Assembly (NCBI RefSeq): GCF_009729055.1
Contig: NZ_CP045484.1
Coordinates: 1,302,001 to 1,366,000, forward strand
Reading direction: 5' to 3'
DNA: 64,000 nt
Source of the DNA: Sulfurisphaera ohwakuensis
GTDB taxonomy: Archaea; Thermoproteota; Thermoprotei_A; Sulfolobales; Sulfolobaceae
Below the pieces are notes generated by a model. That model was not told the origin of the DNA. It ran no database searches and saw only the letters and a list, made by a program, of their open reading frames with translations. Shown one piece after another: positions 9,529-20,184 of the stretch. Made by a program: the position numbers and the translations under genes. The first letter of the stretch is position 1. Each line of letters opens with the position of its first letter.

Positions 9529-10551
9529 TTCTAGAAGTTTCCTTATTTTTAATCTAATATATACAATACCTAATTTTCTTATAGGTATTTTTATTCTATC
9601 AAATTCTGGGTTTAATTTCTCTATTTCTTCTCCTTGTGGTGATAATAAATTAGCTTCTTCAATGCGTGCTGCTAATACTAAATTTACTACAATCGGTGTT
9701 TCATTTAAATTTATTAAACCTAATGTCAATGTATGATTTTCATATTTTATAAAAAATGGTAAAATTCCGGCTGGATACAATTTATATAATGAAATAGGGA
9801 ATGGTAACTTACAGTCTACTCTTTGTACCTTATTTTTTAAGTTCCATACAATTTCATAAGGCTTAGTTTCTTTCCAAGTAATTGATTTCATTAATGCTAT
9901 TTTTCCATTAGATTCTACTTTAATATATCCGTTATTGTTTTCAAGATATAATTTGTTCTCTCCTATAACTGTATAAGTTTCTTTTAGTGAGATACTAAAA
10001 AATTCCGATTTTCCTATTATTTTCTTAGACTGAGAAATAATAAAGGGATTAAGATATGTATATAATGGGTTAACGTACCCTAATTCTAAGCTTAAGTTGT
10101 TATCATAAAAGGTTAATTTGTGGTTTCTCTCCCTTAATTTTTCATTTATTTCTCCACTTTCCATTACAATGTTTTTATTTTCTATTATATCTTCTCTATA
10201 CCAGAAAGAAGGATTAAAGTAACTTTCTCCTTCTTTGCAAGGGAGCAAGTCATAGATCATATTTTCTAATGATTTAATGCTACTAAGCTCTAAATTCCAT
10301 CCTATTTGTGATTCATAAATAGGTGAAAGGTAATAGTATTCTTTATCTCGTTTACTTCCTCTAGTTTGAATTTCTGTTCCATCTGGTCCAATTATTATGG
10401 AGTTGTGCTTCCATTCAATTTCCTCTGGATTAAGTAAAGATATGAGTTGTGGTGCTTGTTCAATAGAAAAAATATCATCTGAAACACTAATTTTTCTGAC
10501 TTTTTGAATAGGAAAATCAGAGGCTACCTTTAATAAATCATCTAGTTTCAT
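9496..10551 (-). CDS. Hypothetical protein, beta-rich
   Basis: A 351-aa soluble protein dominated by beta strands. The last 100 residues resemble the beta-sandwich C-terminal domain of some glycoside hydrolases (alternating strands ending in an EIEKL-type hairpin), but no catalytic residues can be named. The start ATG at 10551 overlaps the stop of a short upstream reading frame (10548-10604) by ATGA. Both lie downstream of gatE in the same direction, so it may be part of a gatD-gatE transcript. Confidence 0.55.
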   Translation of the reverse strand: MKLDDLLKVASDFPIQKVRKISVSDDIFSIEQAPQLISLLNPEEIEWKHNSIIIGPDGTEIQTRGSKRDKEYYYLSPIYESQIGWNLELSSIKSLENMIYDLLPCKEGESYFNPSFWYREDIIENKNIVMESGEINEKLRERNHKLTFYDNNLSLELGYVNPLYTYLNPFIISQSKKIIGKSEFFSISLKETYTVIGENKLYLENNNGYIKVESNGKIALMKSITWKETKPYEIVWNLKNKVQRVDCKLPFPISLYKLYPAGILPFFIKYENHTLTLGLINLNETPIVVNLVLAARIEEANLLSPQGEEIEKLNPEFDRIKIPIRKLGIVYIRLKIRKLLESFLKRKIISS

Positions 10552-10604
10552 AAGTGGTCAAGCTCATCATCTGCTAAATCCGCCAAATGCCTTTTCTTCA
10601 TCAT
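10548..10604 (-). CDS. Candidate 18-codon micro-ORF coupled to the downstream gene
   Basis: An ATG-started frame of 18 codons (MMKKRHLADLADDELDHL) fills the gap between gatE and the next gene and ends in ATGA overlapping that gene's start. It lies in the same frame as gatE, just after the GatE stop. It could be a translational coupler or the remnant of a longer N-terminus. Size alone gives little coding evidence. Confidence 0.3.
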   Translation of the reverse strand: MMKKRHLADLADDELDHL

Positions 10605-10625
10605 TTCTGTCTCGGGGGTAATTCT

Positions 10626-12512
10626 TCATCCTAAATGCTTCTTTATTAGTTCAATTATTTTTTTACTATCCGCTCTTCCTCTTACTTTATTCATTACTTT
10701 GCTCATTATTATGTTAAACGCTTTATCTTTTTTATTTTCTATTTCTTTTTTATTTTCTTCTATTGTTTCTATTATAATTTTCTCTAATTCTGTTTCATTT
10801 AATGGAGTATATTTCTTAATTATTTCATTAAGCTGAGTTTTACTCGTTGCTAATTCTAATAGAATTTCTTGCACAGCATCTTTACTTATCTTATCTTCAT
10901 ATACATATTTTATTAATTCTTCTAGTATATTATCAGTAATAACGGAAATATCACCACCTTTACTTTTTACATATTTTACTGTTATTTCTAATGTAGATGC
11001 TATAAATGTAGGAGATACTTTTGGAGAATACTTCTTAACTAATTCTTCAAACAAATCTAATCTTAAGCTATTTAGCATTGTATTAGCCAAGTCCTTACTA
11101 AGTCCTAATTCTATCAATTTCTTTAATTTTATTTCAGGTTGTTCTGGAACAAATTGTTTAGATAACTCTAATATTCTTTCATCTATTCTTCTTGGTGGTA
11201 TATCTGTTTCTGGATACATCCTCGCTGATCCAGGTTGTGGTCTCATAAATTTAGTTGTACCATCATCTAATGCTGCTCTTGTCTCTTTCGGAACCCCATC
11301 AAAAGCATATAATATTCTATCTAAAATCGTATTTGTAGCTATATCTAGTTTTTCTTTAGGTCCTACAATAATTATAAAAGCGTCATTCTCATTAATTTGA
11401 AGGATTTTTCTTACTTTTTCTACTTCTTCTTTAGTTATACCATAATTAGGAAGCTCATCTGAGTGGAATAAGCCTCCTAAACCGGCCAATGCTCTTACAT
11501 AATCTGCTACTTCAGTACCGAATCTTCTATTAGGCATTAATTGCCAGCCAAATATTCCCTTGAAACCAGCTATTTTTAAGCCATATATTCTTCCATTCTT
11601 TTCTAATTCTTTTCTAATTATTTTACTATTAGTATCTTTAAATTCCTCTGTTAAATCAACTATTTTAAAAGAGTTCTTCACTATATCTTTATTAAGATTT
11701 CTTTTTTGTAATTCTTCTTTAATTCTTAATAATTCATATTGTCTTCTTGCTTCATTCTTTATAATATCTGGTATTAACTCTAAAAGTTGTACTCCTTTTA
11801 TTTCAGTCTTTACTCCTCCCTGGATAGATACATTAAGATCTTGTCTAATAGTACCTATTCCCCTTTTTACTCTACCTGTTAATCTTAATAATTGTCCAAT
11901 CTTTAATGCTACTCTTTCTGCTTGTTCTGGGGTTTTTATGTCTGGTGCAGTAGAAATTTCTATTAGAGGAATTCCAAGTCTATCAAGATTGTATATTGTT
12001 TCTGTTGGTGAATCTGTAATTTTCCTTGCCGCATCTTCTTCTAATGCTATTGTCTGAATGCCTATTCTTTGTCCGTTATCTTCTATGTAACCACCTAAGC
12101 TAATAATCGCCGTTCTTTGAAAGCCTGATGTATTAGAACCATCAATTACGATTTTTCTCATTACATAAACTTCATCAACTAATGTAGAGTGTAGTGCTAG
12201 AGAAACGGCTACAGCTATACTTAATGCTTCTTCGTCAATAATATGTGGAGGTTCTTCGTCACATTCTACTAAGCAAGAGTTTGGAGGAACTCGATATACA
12301 TATTTTTTACCTTTTTGCCATTCAAATAATGCAGCTATGTCTATTTCTCCTAATTCACTAAATGATGGTCTGAGATATCTTTCTAATTGTGTGTGATATT
12401 CTTCATGAAGTGTTGTAGGACATTTGCAAAATAGTTTATGAGCTGTATTTAATTGCTGGTGAATTTCAAGACCAACTTTTAATCCTATTTTACTGTAATC
12501 TAATTCCGTCAT
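10626..12512 (-). CDS. gatE: Glutamyl-tRNA(Gln) amidotransferase subunit E
   Basis: GatE is the transamidation and tRNA-binding subunit of archaeal GatDE, which converts Glu-tRNA(Gln) to Gln-tRNA(Gln). The 628-aa protein begins with the family signature [10 protein letters not shown] and has the GatB-like cradle with LFCKCPT near residue 28. An inserted AspRS-like domain follows in the middle, then the C-terminal GatB/YqeY helical tail. It overlaps gatD by 23 bp, so the two subunits are translated from one message. Confidence 0.95.
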   Translation of the reverse strand: MTELDYSKIGLKVGLEIHQQLNTAHKLFCKCPTTLHEEYHTQLERYLRPSFSELGEIDIAALFEWQKGKKYVYRVPPNSCLVECDEEPPHIIDEEALSIAVAVSLALHSTLVDEVYVMRKIVIDGSNTSGFQRTAIISLGGYIEDNGQRIGIQTIALEEDAARKITDSPTETIYNLDRLGIPLIEISTAPDIKTPEQAERVALKIGQLLRLTGRVKRGIGTIRQDLNVSIQGGVKTEIKGVQLLELIPDIIKNEARRQYELLRIKEELQKRNLNKDIVKNSFKIVDLTEEFKDTNSKIIRKELEKNGRIYGLKIAGFKGIFGWQLMPNRRFGTEVADYVRALAGLGGLFHSDELPNYGITKEEVEKVRKILQINENDAFIIIVGPKEKLDIATNTILDRILYAFDGVPKETRAALDDGTTKFMRPQPGSARMYPETDIPPRRIDERILELSKQFVPEQPEIKLKKLIELGLSKDLANTMLNSLRLDLFEELVKKYSPKVSPTFIASTLEITVKYVKSKGGDISVITDNILEELIKYVYEDKISKDAVQEILLELATSKTQLNEIIKKYTPLNETELEKIIIETIEENKKEIENKKDKAFNIIMSKVMNKVRGRADSKKIIELIKKHLG

Positions 12513-13836
12513 GGAACCACCTTGGAAAGTATTCTGGTACGTGCCTATAGTTTATTTCCCCTACAAAATTAGTAAGCATTAAACTTCTTATTTTATCTAA
12601 ATCAGATTCATGTGCAAGAACCCACATAAGTTTTACAAGTGCTGTTTCTGGTAACATATCTTCTAATGGAGTAACACCAGATTCTTGCAATAATCTTCCC
12701 GTAGTATAAACGTTCATATTTACTCTTCCAAATAAGCATTGTGACGTCATTCCTATAAATACTCCATCTTTAGTTGCTTTTTTGAAATAGTCTACAAATT
12801 CAGTAGATGTGTGACCTAATCCTGTTCCCTCAACTATTATTCCTCTAATTCCAGAAGAAATTAGATATTCTATTATTTCAGGATTAATACCAGGATAGTA
12901 TTTTAACAGGAATACTCTTGTATCGAATTTTGCATCTAAAGCGTTTTCTTCTTTTCTTTTAATATAATCATCTCTCAGAAGTTTAATTTCTTTTTCCTTC
13001 CAAAAAACTTTCGCTAAGGGTATATCATTTATAGATTGAAAAGCATCTCTTCTACTAGTATGCATTTTTCTTACTTTTACTCCTCTATGTACTAAAGTAT
13101 ATGTATCTGAGCTTTCTCCATGCATATTGATAGTCACTTCTGCAAATGGAGAATTTTTAGCTACTAGTATAGCAGAATAGAGATTTATTGGAGAGTCACT
13201 GCTAGGTCTATCACTACTTCTCTGAGATCCTACAAGAACTATAGGTCCGGTTAGAGATTTAAATGAAAAAGCTAAAGCTGAAGCAGTATAAGCCATAGTG
13301 TCTGTGCCATGAGCAATTACAACGCCCAAATTTCCTTCATCTAAGGCTTTCTTTGCACTTTCTGCTATTTTAATCCAATATTCAGGTTTCATATTTTCAC
13401 TTAGGATAGAAAATAATACTTCTGCATCTATTTTTGCAATCTCATTTATTTCGGGCATAAAATTTATAATCTCTTCAGTTGTTAGTGCTGGTCTTACAGC
13501 GCCAGTCTCATATTCTACTTTACTTACTATCGTTCCACCTGTACTAATTATTTTAACTTCGCTCTTTTCTTTTAGGGGTTTTTGCTCTCCTTTACTAACT
13601 TGGATATTCTGTCTCTTTTTTTCAACTAATTTAAAGTTAGAAATTCCACTTATCGAAACTCCTATATTATATCCATTATCTAATTTTATAACTATTATAT
13701 CGTCTTCCTTAGAATAGCTTGGCATTACTACCCCTTTTATCGATAACCCATCTTTTTGTAGCTCTATTAGATCTCCTACATCAACATTATGAGAGGATAA
13801 AAATTCTAATGCCTTACCTCTATAACCTTCTAACAT
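12490..13836 (-). CDS. gatD: Glutamyl-tRNA(Gln) amidotransferase subunit D
   Basis: GatD is the glutaminase subunit, an L-asparaginase-type enzyme that supplies ammonia to GatE. The 448-aa protein has a small N-terminal beta domain (about 1-75), a linker, then the asparaginase domain. That domain has catalytic TGGTI at 99-103 and HGTDT at 176-180, followed by a conserved Lys further on. It is the first gene of gatD-gatE. The gene for eS30 lies upstream, separated by 33 bp, on the same strand. Confidence 0.95.
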   Translation of the reverse strand: MLEGYRGKALEFLSSHNVDVGDLIELQKDGLSIKGVVMPSYSKEDDIIVIKLDNGYNIGVSISGISNFKLVEKKRQNIQVSKGEQKPLKEKSEVKIISTGGTIVSKVEYETGAVRPALTTEEIINFMPEINEIAKIDAEVLFSILSENMKPEYWIKIAESAKKALDEGNLGVVIAHGTDTMAYTASALAFSFKSLTGPIVLVGSQRSSDRPSSDSPINLYSAILVAKNSPFAEVTINMHGESSDTYTLVHRGVKVRKMHTSRRDAFQSINDIPLAKVFWKEKEIKLLRDDYIKRKEENALDAKFDTRVFLLKYYPGINPEIIEYLISSGIRGIIVEGTGLGHTSTEFVDYFKKATKDGVFIGMTSQCLFGRVNMNVYTTGRLLQESGVTPLEDMLPETALVKLMWVLAHESDLDKIRSLMLTNFVGEINYRHVPEYFPRWFHDGIRLQ

Positions 13837-13869
13837 TAAAATAAAAGATATAAAAATAGATAAAAACGT

Positions 13870-14037
13870 TTACCTAGCAGCTACAGCTTGTTTTGACTGT
13901 CTAGCTTTTACAACTCTCTTCTCATATTCAATTCTATTTCTAACTCTTGGAACTTCTTTATGCCTTTCTTTTTTTGGCATTTTAGGTGTAGCATTTCTTA
14001 CTTTCCCAGCTTTTGTGAGCGAACCGTGGGATGGCAT
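13870..14037 (-). CDS. rps30e: 30S ribosomal protein S30e
   Basis: A 55-aa, very basic protein starting [19 protein letters not shown] and ending in [11 protein letters not shown], which matches archaeal ribosomal protein eS30. The ATG at 14037-14035 is the only plausible start. It lies upstream of gatD on the same strand and divergent from nop5. The frame is short but the protein sequence is characteristic. Confidence 0.93.
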   Translation of the reverse strand: MPSHGSLTKAGKVRNATPKMPKKERHKEVPRVRNRIEYEKRVVKARQSKQAVAAR

Positions 14038-14100
14038 ACTAAATTATATGTGATGAAGAAAAATTTAAACTTAAATGCTAATTAGTTGTTTTGAGTACTG

Positions 14101-15330
14101 ATGAAAGTATATATCGTGGAACATGCGATAGGGTCGTTTGCATATGATGAGCAAGGTAAGCTTATAGACTTTGTATTGAGTAGTAAGGACTTAGGAAAAG
14201 TTGTAGATTCTTTACTAGATAATGAAAAAGGTATTCCATTGCCAACTACCATAGAATTAATTCAGAAGATAAAACCAGAAGAAGTAGTAGTGGAGAATGA
14301 GGCAGAAATACCAAATTTGCAACAGTTAGGTGTTAAAGCTTCTTATGAGATACATAATCTTGGAAGTAGAATATTTAGAGAATCATTACCCAAGATAGCA
14401 ATAGAAACAAAGTTTGCATCCTCAGAGAACGATTTATACTCATTTTTATATGAAGTTTCTTTTGAATATACTAGAAGAAAATTAAGAACTGCAGCCAGTA
14501 AAAGAGACTTACTAGCAATCCAGGCTATTAGGGCAATTGATGATATTGATAAAACTATAAATCTATTTTCGGAAAGATTAAGAGAATGGTATAGTATTCA
14601 TTTCCCAGAACTTAATAAGCTTGTAGAAGATCATGAACTTTACGCTTCTATTGTTTCAAAATTTGGACATAGGGATGAGATAACAAATACGGGGTTAGAT
14701 GAAATAGGAGTGAATAAAGATCTGAGCACTAAAATTTTAGATGCATCGAAAAAGAGTATTGGAGCTGATATTACTGATGTAGATATAAGATCAATTAAGA
14801 TGCTAAGCGATACCATATTAGAGCTTTTCAGAATAAGATCAGAACTTACAGATTATGTTGAATCAGTTATGAAAGAAGTAGCTCCTAATGTTACTGCTTT
14901 AGTAGGACCAACACTAGGTGCACGATTATTAAGTTTAGCTGGTAGCCTAGAAGATTTAGCTAAAATGCCTGCTAGTACAATCCAGGTCTTAGGTGCAGAG
15001 AAAGCTCTGTTTAGAGCTTTAAGAAAAGGAGGCAAACCGCCAAAACACGGTGTTATATTTCAATACCCGGCAATTCACACTTCTCCGAGGTGGCAAAGAG
15101 GTAAAATTGCAAGAGCATTGGCTGCTAAATTGGCAATAGCTGCTAGGATAGATGCTTTTAGTGGCAGATTTATAGGTGATAAATTGAATGAAGAGTTAAA
15201 GAAAAGGATTGAGGAGATTAAGACAAAGTACGCTCAACCTCCACCAAGGAAGCCACAAGAACAAAAGAGAAAAGAAGAAGAAAGAAAAGGTAAAAAAGGA
15301 GGAAGAGAAAAAAGAAAAGGTAGGAGATGA
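14101..15330 (+). CDS. nop5: Nop5 (Nop56/58 homologue), C/D sRNP core protein
   Basis: Nop5 scaffolds the box C/D sRNP that guides 2'-O-methylation. The 409-aa protein has an N-terminal fibrillarin-binding domain, a central coiled coil (about 130-260) and the C-terminal Nop domain. The Nop signature is [20 protein letters not shown] followed by [14 protein letters not shown], which contacts L7Ae and the RNA. A Lys/Arg-rich tail ends the protein. It overlaps or abuts the fibrillarin gene, so the two partners are co-translated. Two C/D-box sRNA candidates occur elsewhere in the window. Confidence 0.96.
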   Translation: MKVYIVEHAIGSFAYDEQGKLIDFVLSSKDLGKVVDSLLDNEKGIPLPTTIELIQKIKPEEVVVENEAEIPNLQQLGVKASYEIHNLGSRIFRESLPKIAIETKFASSENDLYSFLYEVSFEYTRRKLRTAASKRDLLAIQAIRAIDDIDKTINLFSERLREWYSIHFPELNKLVEDHELYASIVSKFGHRDEITNTGLDEIGVNKDLSTKILDASKKSIGADITDVDIRSIKMLSDTILELFRIRSELTDYVESVMKEVAPNVTALVGPTLGARLLSLAGSLEDLAKMPASTIQVLGAEKALFRALRKGGKPPKHGVIFQYPAIHTSPRWQRGKIARALAAKLAIAARIDAFSGRFIGDKLNEELKKRIEEIKTKYAQPPPRKPQEQKRKEEERKGKKGGREKRKGRR

Positions 15331-15335
15331 AATTT

Positions 15336-16037
15336 ATGTCAGAATTAGTTAAGATTTCAAAAACACAGTTTGAAAATGTATTTCAATGTGAATTTAATGA
15401 TGGTACAGTAAGGCTTTGTACTAAAAACTTAGCTCCAGGGTTTAGTGTTTATGGTGAGAGGCTATTTAAAGTAGAAGGGATAGAGTATAGAGAATGGAAT
15501 GCTTTTAGAAGTAAACTAGGCGGTGCTATTCTAAAGGGTTTAAAACAGAATCCTATTGTAAAAGGAACTAAAGTACTTTATTTGGGTGCAGCTTCTGGAA
15601 CCACTCCAAGTCATGTTTCTGATATAGTTGAATTAGAAGGAAAGGTATATGGAGTAGAGTTTTCTCCTAGAGTGGTTAGGGAATTTTTACTTGTTGCTCA
15701 GCATAGACCTAATTTATTTCCCATTTTAGCAGATGCTAGATTTCCGCAATATTATAGGACTCTTGTAGAAGATGTTGATGTGTTATATGTAGATATTGCT
15801 CAGCCAGATGAAACAGATATAGCAATATATAATGCTAAATTTTTCCTTAAAAATGGCGGATATATGATGATGGCAATAAAAGCTAGAAGTATTGACGTTA
15901 CAAAAGAGCCTACTGAAATCTATGAAATGGAAGTTAATAAGTTAAAAGAGAATAACTTTGATGTTATCCAGGTTATTCAACTAGATCCTTACGATAAAGA
16001 CCATGCAATGGTGTTAGCAAAATATAAGGGAAAATAA
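15336..16037 (+). CDS. flpA: Fibrillarin, rRNA/tRNA 2'-O-methyltransferase
   Basis: The catalytic subunit of C/D sRNPs, using SAM. The SAM-binding motif [13 protein letters not shown] and the acidic residue at the end of the next strand (GVEFSPR) are intact, as are [10 protein letters not shown] and [10 protein letters not shown]. Two starts are possible: ATG 15327 overlaps the nop5 stop, while ATG 15336 lies 9 nt after a GGAG and gives 233 aa. I chose the second. It is the second gene of nop5-flpA; a UPF0216 gene starts right after its stop. Confidence 0.95.
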   Translation: MSELVKISKTQFENVFQCEFNDGTVRLCTKNLAPGFSVYGERLFKVEGIEYREWNAFRSKLGGAILKGLKQNPIVKGTKVLYLGAASGTTPSHVSDIVELEGKVYGVEFSPRVVREFLLVAQHRPNLFPILADARFPQYYRTLVEDVDVLYVDIAQPDETDIAIYNAKFFLKNGGYMMMAIKARSIDVTKEPTEIYEMEVNKLKENNFDVIQVIQLDPYDKDHAMVLAKYKGK

Positions 16038-16454
16038 ATGATAGATAAAATTTTTGAGATAGGATTAAAGAATTTTTTAAGTTTTTATCCCCAGGATTTC
16101 GTAAGTATTCGTGAAGCTCTTGATGGGAAATTAAATATTAGATTATCTGATGGTTACTCTCATTTACTAAAGAAGGAAGAAGTAGAAAAAATCTCACATT
16201 ATATTCCTCTTTATTTATGGTCATTAGTAAGAATTCCTTTTGTAATATTAAAAACTATGGAACCCGGCGAATATATTGTAAATGGTAGTGAGTGGGAAAT
16301 AAAGGCATTGTCAATATTACTTAATAAAGATGTAAGTAAGGGATTACGTACGGGAGATATTGAAAAATTAATAAAAGAATATAAATCTTTAATAATTATA
16401 ACATTAAGTCCTATTAATTTAGCTAATGAGGATGAGGAAAATGGTTACTATTGA
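16038..16454 (+). CDS. UPF0216 family protein
   Basis: A 138-aa protein matching the archaeal UPF0216/DUF61 pattern: an N-terminal helix IFEIGLKNFLSFYP, an R-L-S-DGYSH motif, a KEEVEKIS helix and a P-x-V-E/K strand pair. Function is unknown. It starts with no gap after fibrillarin and overlaps the following HTH gene, so it sits inside a long RNA-modification and transcription operon. Confidence 0.8.
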   Translation: MIDKIFEIGLKNFLSFYPQDFVSIREALDGKLNIRLSDGYSHLLKKEEVEKISHYIPLYLWSLVRIPFVILKTMEPGEYIVNGSEWEIKALSILLNKDVSKGLRTGDIEKLIKEYKSLIIITLSPINLANEDEENGYY

Positions 16455-17325
16455 TGAGGTTGCAGAGATTCTTTCAAAAAGATCATTAGAGTATTCTATG
16501 ATTAATTATCCAGATAAAAAGGAAAAATCAATAGATATAATAGCTGTAAATAGGAATAAGAAAATGATAGTTAAGATTCTAGGTAATAAGAAATCATCAA
16601 AAATCAAAAGTGACTTAAAAAACATAGCAAGAATTGGACTAGGAATTCCAGTAATAATTGAAGATTCCACTGAACAAGAAATAATAAATGATAGAGGTAA
16701 CATATTAGGTATGAATGTAGAGACTTTTGAAAAAATTCTAGATGGAGAAAAAGTCTTCCTATACAAGACAAGGGGAGGAATCTTTGTTAAAATTAACTCT
16801 AAGGAGTTAAAAAAGAAAAGAGAAGAGATGGGCTTAAGCTTAGGAGAAGTTGCTCAAGCTTTAGGAGTTTCGAGGATATCAATCTACGATTATGAAAGGG
16901 AAGACTCTTATGTGTCAATTGATATTGCTGAAAAACTTGTTGAACTTTTTGGTGATGAGATATTAGGTGATGTATTAAGCGGTTTTAAGGTTGATGAAAA
17001 GGATATTAATCTAGAAACACAGACAGATAGCCTATCTGATAAAATTATGTTAAATTTGAATGAAAAAGGATATAAAGTAGTGAAGATGAACTTTACTGCA
17101 GTAGATATTATTGCCTCCAGGAATGATAAGAAACTATTATTTTCAGTAGAGGCTGATAATGTCTCTAAGTCCTTACGAAAATTTAATGAAGCTAAAAAGA
17201 TCACCAGCAAAATAAAAGCAAGCCTTATTGTGGTTGTAAAAGAGAGTAAAAATAAAAAAATATATGAAAAAGAGGATTTTAATACAATAAGTGAAAACGA
17301 AATTATGAACTATGAATTTGATTGA
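16441..17325 (+). CDS. Putative HTH transcriptional regulator (COG1395 family)
   Basis: A protein of about 294 aa with an N-terminal Rossmann- or nuclease-like domain (about 1-115), a central XRE-type helix-turn-helix (MGLSLGEVAQALGVSRISIY, about 132-151) and a C-terminal repeat of the alpha/beta domain. Archaeal COG1395 proteins share this layout. Three in-frame ATGs (16426, 16432, 16441) exist; the AGGATGAGG at 16429-16437 favours 16441. It overlaps UPF0216 before it and trm1 after it. Confidence 0.8.
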   Translation: MVTIDEVAEILSKRSLEYSMINYPDKKEKSIDIIAVNRNKKMIVKILGNKKSSKIKSDLKNIARIGLGIPVIIEDSTEQEIINDRGNILGMNVETFEKILDGEKVFLYKTRGGIFVKINSKELKKKREEMGLSLGEVAQALGVSRISIYDYEREDSYVSIDIAEKLVELFGDEILGDVLSGFKVDEKDINLETQTDSLSDKIMLNLNEKGYKVVKMNFTAVDIIASRNDKKLLFSVEADNVSKSLRKFNEAKKITSKIKASLIVVVKESKNKKIYEKEDFNTISENEIMNYEFD

Positions 17326-18436
17326 AATAAAAGAAGGTAAGGCTTCTTTACTAATTCCTAATCCTAAAGATTATGAAAAAGAAGGGAGATATGATCCCAG
17401 TTGGTCTCCAGTTTTCTACAATCCTAAGATGAGATTAAATAGAGATATTAGTGTGTTAGCCTTAAGTGTAATAAAGCCTAGAAGTGTTGTTGATGCTCTA
17501 TCTGCCTCTGGAGTCAGAGGGATAAGATATTATACTGAAATTGGAGGGATAGAAAAATTGATATTAAATGATAAAAATCCTATAGCAACAGAATTAATAA
17601 AGAAAAATGCAGAGAAGAACTATGTGAATGCTCACATAACAACAAAGGACGCAAATTCTTTATTATATGAGATTAAAGCAGATTTTGTAGATATAGATCC
17701 TTTTGGTTCTCCAGCCCCTTTTATCTTGTCAGCCATAAACGCTACAATAAACAAAGGCTATGTAGCTTTTACTGCAACTGATTTATCAGCCCTAGAATGT
17801 TCTTCAAAATTTTCTGCTAGAAGAAAATACGACTTGATATGCGAAAGATTAAGTTTTTCCAAAGAATTAGGAATTAGAGGTTTAATTGCCAAGGTAATAA
17901 GAGAAGGTGCTATTATAGAAAAAGCCGCATATCCTATATTTTCATTTTATTTTGATTATTATTATAGAGTATTCTTTAGAATAGAAAATGGCGCTAAAAA
18001 AGTTGATAAATTACTTGAGAAACAAGGGTATTATTATGAGTGTTCTAAATGTGGGTATCGTGAGGTCGATTATTATGCAGAAAGAAAAATATGTCCTAGA
18101 TGTGGTATCGAGATGAGAAGATATGGTCCAGCATGGACAGGGGAACTATGGAATAGAGAGTTTTTGTTAAGTATGAAAGAGAATCTAAAGAATTTCACAT
18201 ACTTTGATACTTTCATGCAAGTAAATAAGTTGTTAAATATATTAGTAGAAGAGTCAAAGTATGTATCACCTTATTTTAGACTAGATTTTATAGCATCCTT
18301 AATAAAAAGAAATATACCAAAAAGAGAAAAAATGTTAGAATGTTTAAAAGAAGCTTCAATAACTCATTTTGATTATAGAGGTATAAAAACTAATAAAGAA
18401 ATAGATGAAATAGTAAATTGTATAAAAATTAACTAG
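17312..18436 (+). CDS. trm1: tRNA (guanine26-N2)-dimethyltransferase Trm1
   Basis: Methylates G26 of tRNAs with SAM. The 374-aa protein begins with the Trm1 signature EGKASLLIPNP, then DPSWSPVFYNPKMRLNRDI and DALSASGVRGIRY (SAM loop). The catalytic DPFGSPAPF motif lies near residue 130. A zinc ribbon (CSKC and CPRC) lies in the C-terminal part. It overlaps the COG1395 gene by 14 bp and is convergent with the TFE-beta gene, overlapping it by 8 bp. Confidence 0.95.
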   Translation: MNLIEIKEGKASLLIPNPKDYEKEGRYDPSWSPVFYNPKMRLNRDISVLALSVIKPRSVVDALSASGVRGIRYYTEIGGIEKLILNDKNPIATELIKKNAEKNYVNAHITTKDANSLLYEIKADFVDIDPFGSPAPFILSAINATINKGYVAFTATDLSALECSSKFSARRKYDLICERLSFSKELGIRGLIAKVIREGAIIEKAAYPIFSFYFDYYYRVFFRIENGAKKVDKLLEKQGYYYECSKCGYREVDYYAERKICPRCGIEMRRYGPAWTGELWNREFLLSMKENLKNFTYFDTFMQVNKLLNILVEESKYVSPYFRLDFIASLIKRNIPKREKMLECLKEASITHFDYRGIKTNKEIDEIVNCIKIN

Positions 18437-18806
18437 CTGATTTAGCATTAGTTAGTAAGTATTTAGATAATTGTGGACACGTCGAAGGAGAAATATAGCT
18501 ACCATTTCCGCATTTTTTGAGAATTTTACAAGTATAGCATGGAATTTCTATAATAGAAGATAAGCTAACATATATATCTATTCCATCATCATCTATTGCA
18601 AATAGCTTTAATATGCTTTTCCCGTTTTCCTTTACAGATCTTTTAATTATCTTTTTCTTTTCAATAAGTTTTTTAATTATAAGACTTGCTTCCTTAGTTG
18701 ATAACCCCAATTCTTTTATTAAATCTTTTTGTGGTATTCCATTATCGCCTGCTTCTTTTATCTTTTGATAAGCAAGATCTTCATATGATGATGTAGTTGA
18801 TTCCAT
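18429..18806 (-). CDS. tfeB: Transcription factor E beta subunit (hRPC39-like)
   Basis: The partner of TFE-alpha that stimulates promoter opening in Sulfolobales. The 125-aa protein has an N-terminal winged helix (about 8-75) and a C-terminal Fe-S module with four cysteines, C90, C93, C99 and C110. That spacing matches the 4Fe-4S cluster known for archaeal TFE-beta. It lies next to the TFB gene on the same strand with a 60-bp gap, so it may share regulation with TFB and Gar1. Confidence 0.88.
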   Translation of the reverse strand: MESTTSSYEDLAYQKIKEAGDNGIPQKDLIKELGLSTKEASLIIKKLIEKKKIIKRSVKENGKSILKLFAIDDDGIDIYVSLSSIIEIPCYTCKILKKCGNGSYISPSTCPQLSKYLLTNAKSAS

Positions 18807-18866
18807 AAAACCACCGTGTTGGCTATATTAATATATTGTAAAACTAGCTTATTTATTTTGTTGTCC

Positions 18867-19754
18867 TTAAAGTTTAACTTCTATTTCGAAATTTGATATA
18901 ATTTCCTTATATCTATTTCTTATTGTAACTTCTGTTATATTTAGTGCATTAGCTATGTCTTTTTGAGTCTTTTTTGCATCCATTAGTGTACTTACAAGGT
19001 ACACACTAGCAGCTGCTAATGCTGTGTATCCTTTTCCACTAGTTAGACCATTTTTGTGCATTAAGTCAACTAATTCAGAAGCTTTAGTAGATATATATGG
19101 TGGTAAATTAAGTTTTTCTACAATTTTTGGAATGAACTCTGTAGGTTTTATATTGGGTTTAAACTCTAATGAACTCTTAGCTACTTTTTGAACTCTCTCT
19201 AGTGCTTTCCATAATTCACTAGATGAAATACCATAATTATTCTTTATCTCTTGAAGGGATTTTGGTATTTTATTTACTTGACAAGAATAGTAAAGTACCG
19301 CAGCAATTAACGTATATATGTCTATTCTTTTAGCTTTTCCCTCATCGATTATTTTTCTTATTAAAAGAGAGGCTGTTTCTTTTACGTATTCAGGAAGATT
19401 TAGCTTAGCAGCTTCATTATTTAATACGGATAAATAAGTGACTAACTTTCTATCCTTTGGAGAAACTCTGAGTTTATTCTGTATTGCTCTTAATTTTTCT
19501 ATTTTAGTTTTATTACTGGACCTAGAATACCCAATTGTTGTTGTTATTCCAAAATCATGAACTTTTGCAGTAATAGGAGAACCTGTTCTTTCTCTTTCCA
19601 ATCTGTCTTGTTCTGTATACGCTCTCCATTCTGGACCTTGATCTATAACAAATTCATCAATGACATATCCACAATTAGTACAGATGTATGTGCCTCTGTT
19701 TAGATCTAATGTTATACTTTCACTTCCGCAATTAGGGCACTTTATTTTCTCCAT
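18867..19754 (-). CDS. tfb: Transcription initiation factor B (TFIIB homologue)
   Basis: Recruits RNA polymerase to the TBP-promoter complex. The 295-aa protein has an N-terminal zinc ribbon (C6, C9, C25, C28), a B-reader/linker region ([20 protein letters not shown]) and two cyclin folds (about 95-185 and 195-290). The second fold ends with the BRE-reading helix-turn-helix ([21 protein letters not shown]). Sulfolobales carry several TFBs; I cannot tell from sequence alone which paralogue this is. It overlaps gar1 by 13 bp, a pairing common in archaea. Confidence 0.95.
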   Translation of the reverse strand: MEKIKCPNCGSESITLDLNRGTYICTNCGYVIDEFVIDQGPEWRAYTEQDRLERERTGSPITAKVHDFGITTTIGYSRSSNKTKIEKLRAIQNKLRVSPKDRKLVTYLSVLNNEAAKLNLPEYVKETASLLIRKIIDEGKAKRIDIYTLIAAVLYYSCQVNKIPKSLQEIKNNYGISSSELWKALERVQKVAKSSLEFKPNIKPTEFIPKIVEKLNLPPYISTKASELVDLMHKNGLTSGKGYTALAAASVYLVSTLMDAKKTQKDIANALNITEVTIRNRYKEIISNFEIEVKL

Positions 19755-20044
19755 TTTTTCTTACCCCTCTTTTCTTTAAGTTCTACGTATAACTTACCTT
19801 GGGGTGCTTTTTCTGATAACGGTAATGCTAGTATGTATGGTTCTTCCACATTTCCAATTATATCTAAGATTTTGCCTACTCGATTTCCTTGTTCATCAAC
19901 TAAAACTTTACCAGTATACTCTTGAGACGAATAGTCTATTTTAGGATTTCCTTTAAGAAGCCATTTATTATTTAGTGTATTTTTTAAGTATTCGCCTACC
20001 TCTACAAGTTTAATCTTTGTCACAAGTATAATATATTCTCCCAT
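19742..20044 (-). CDS. gar1: Gar1, H/ACA sRNP subunit
   Basis: A 100-aa protein with the small beta-barrel of Gar1: [28 protein letters not shown] followed, as one segment, by [13 protein letters not shown] and a basic tail. Gar1 binds Cbf5 and controls substrate loading and release in RNA-guided pseudouridylation. Start may be the ATG at 20044 or the GTG seven codons later. It is the first gene of gar1-tfb and divergent from the coiled-coil gene at 20185. Confidence 0.88.
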   Translation of the reverse strand: MGEYIILVTKIKLVEVGEYLKNTLNNKWLLKGNPKIDYSSQEYTGKVLVDEQGNRVGKILDIIGNVEEPYILALPLSEKAPQGKLYVELKEKRGKKKWRK

Positions 20045-20184
20045 ATATTAGTTGATATTTATAATAATACTCTTTGAGAAGAAGATGGGGTATTATTGAG
20101 CTTAAGATTTAGATTATTGGCTTGAAAGCTTATATTTGGATTAAGAAATAACTATAATAACTCTTGCTAAATAGTGATATTCGA

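Noticed and set aside
10560..10610. Two ATGATGA boxes on the minus strand between gatE and the next gene
   Set aside because: No D or D' box at the right spacing; the repeats are better explained by codons of the micro-ORF.
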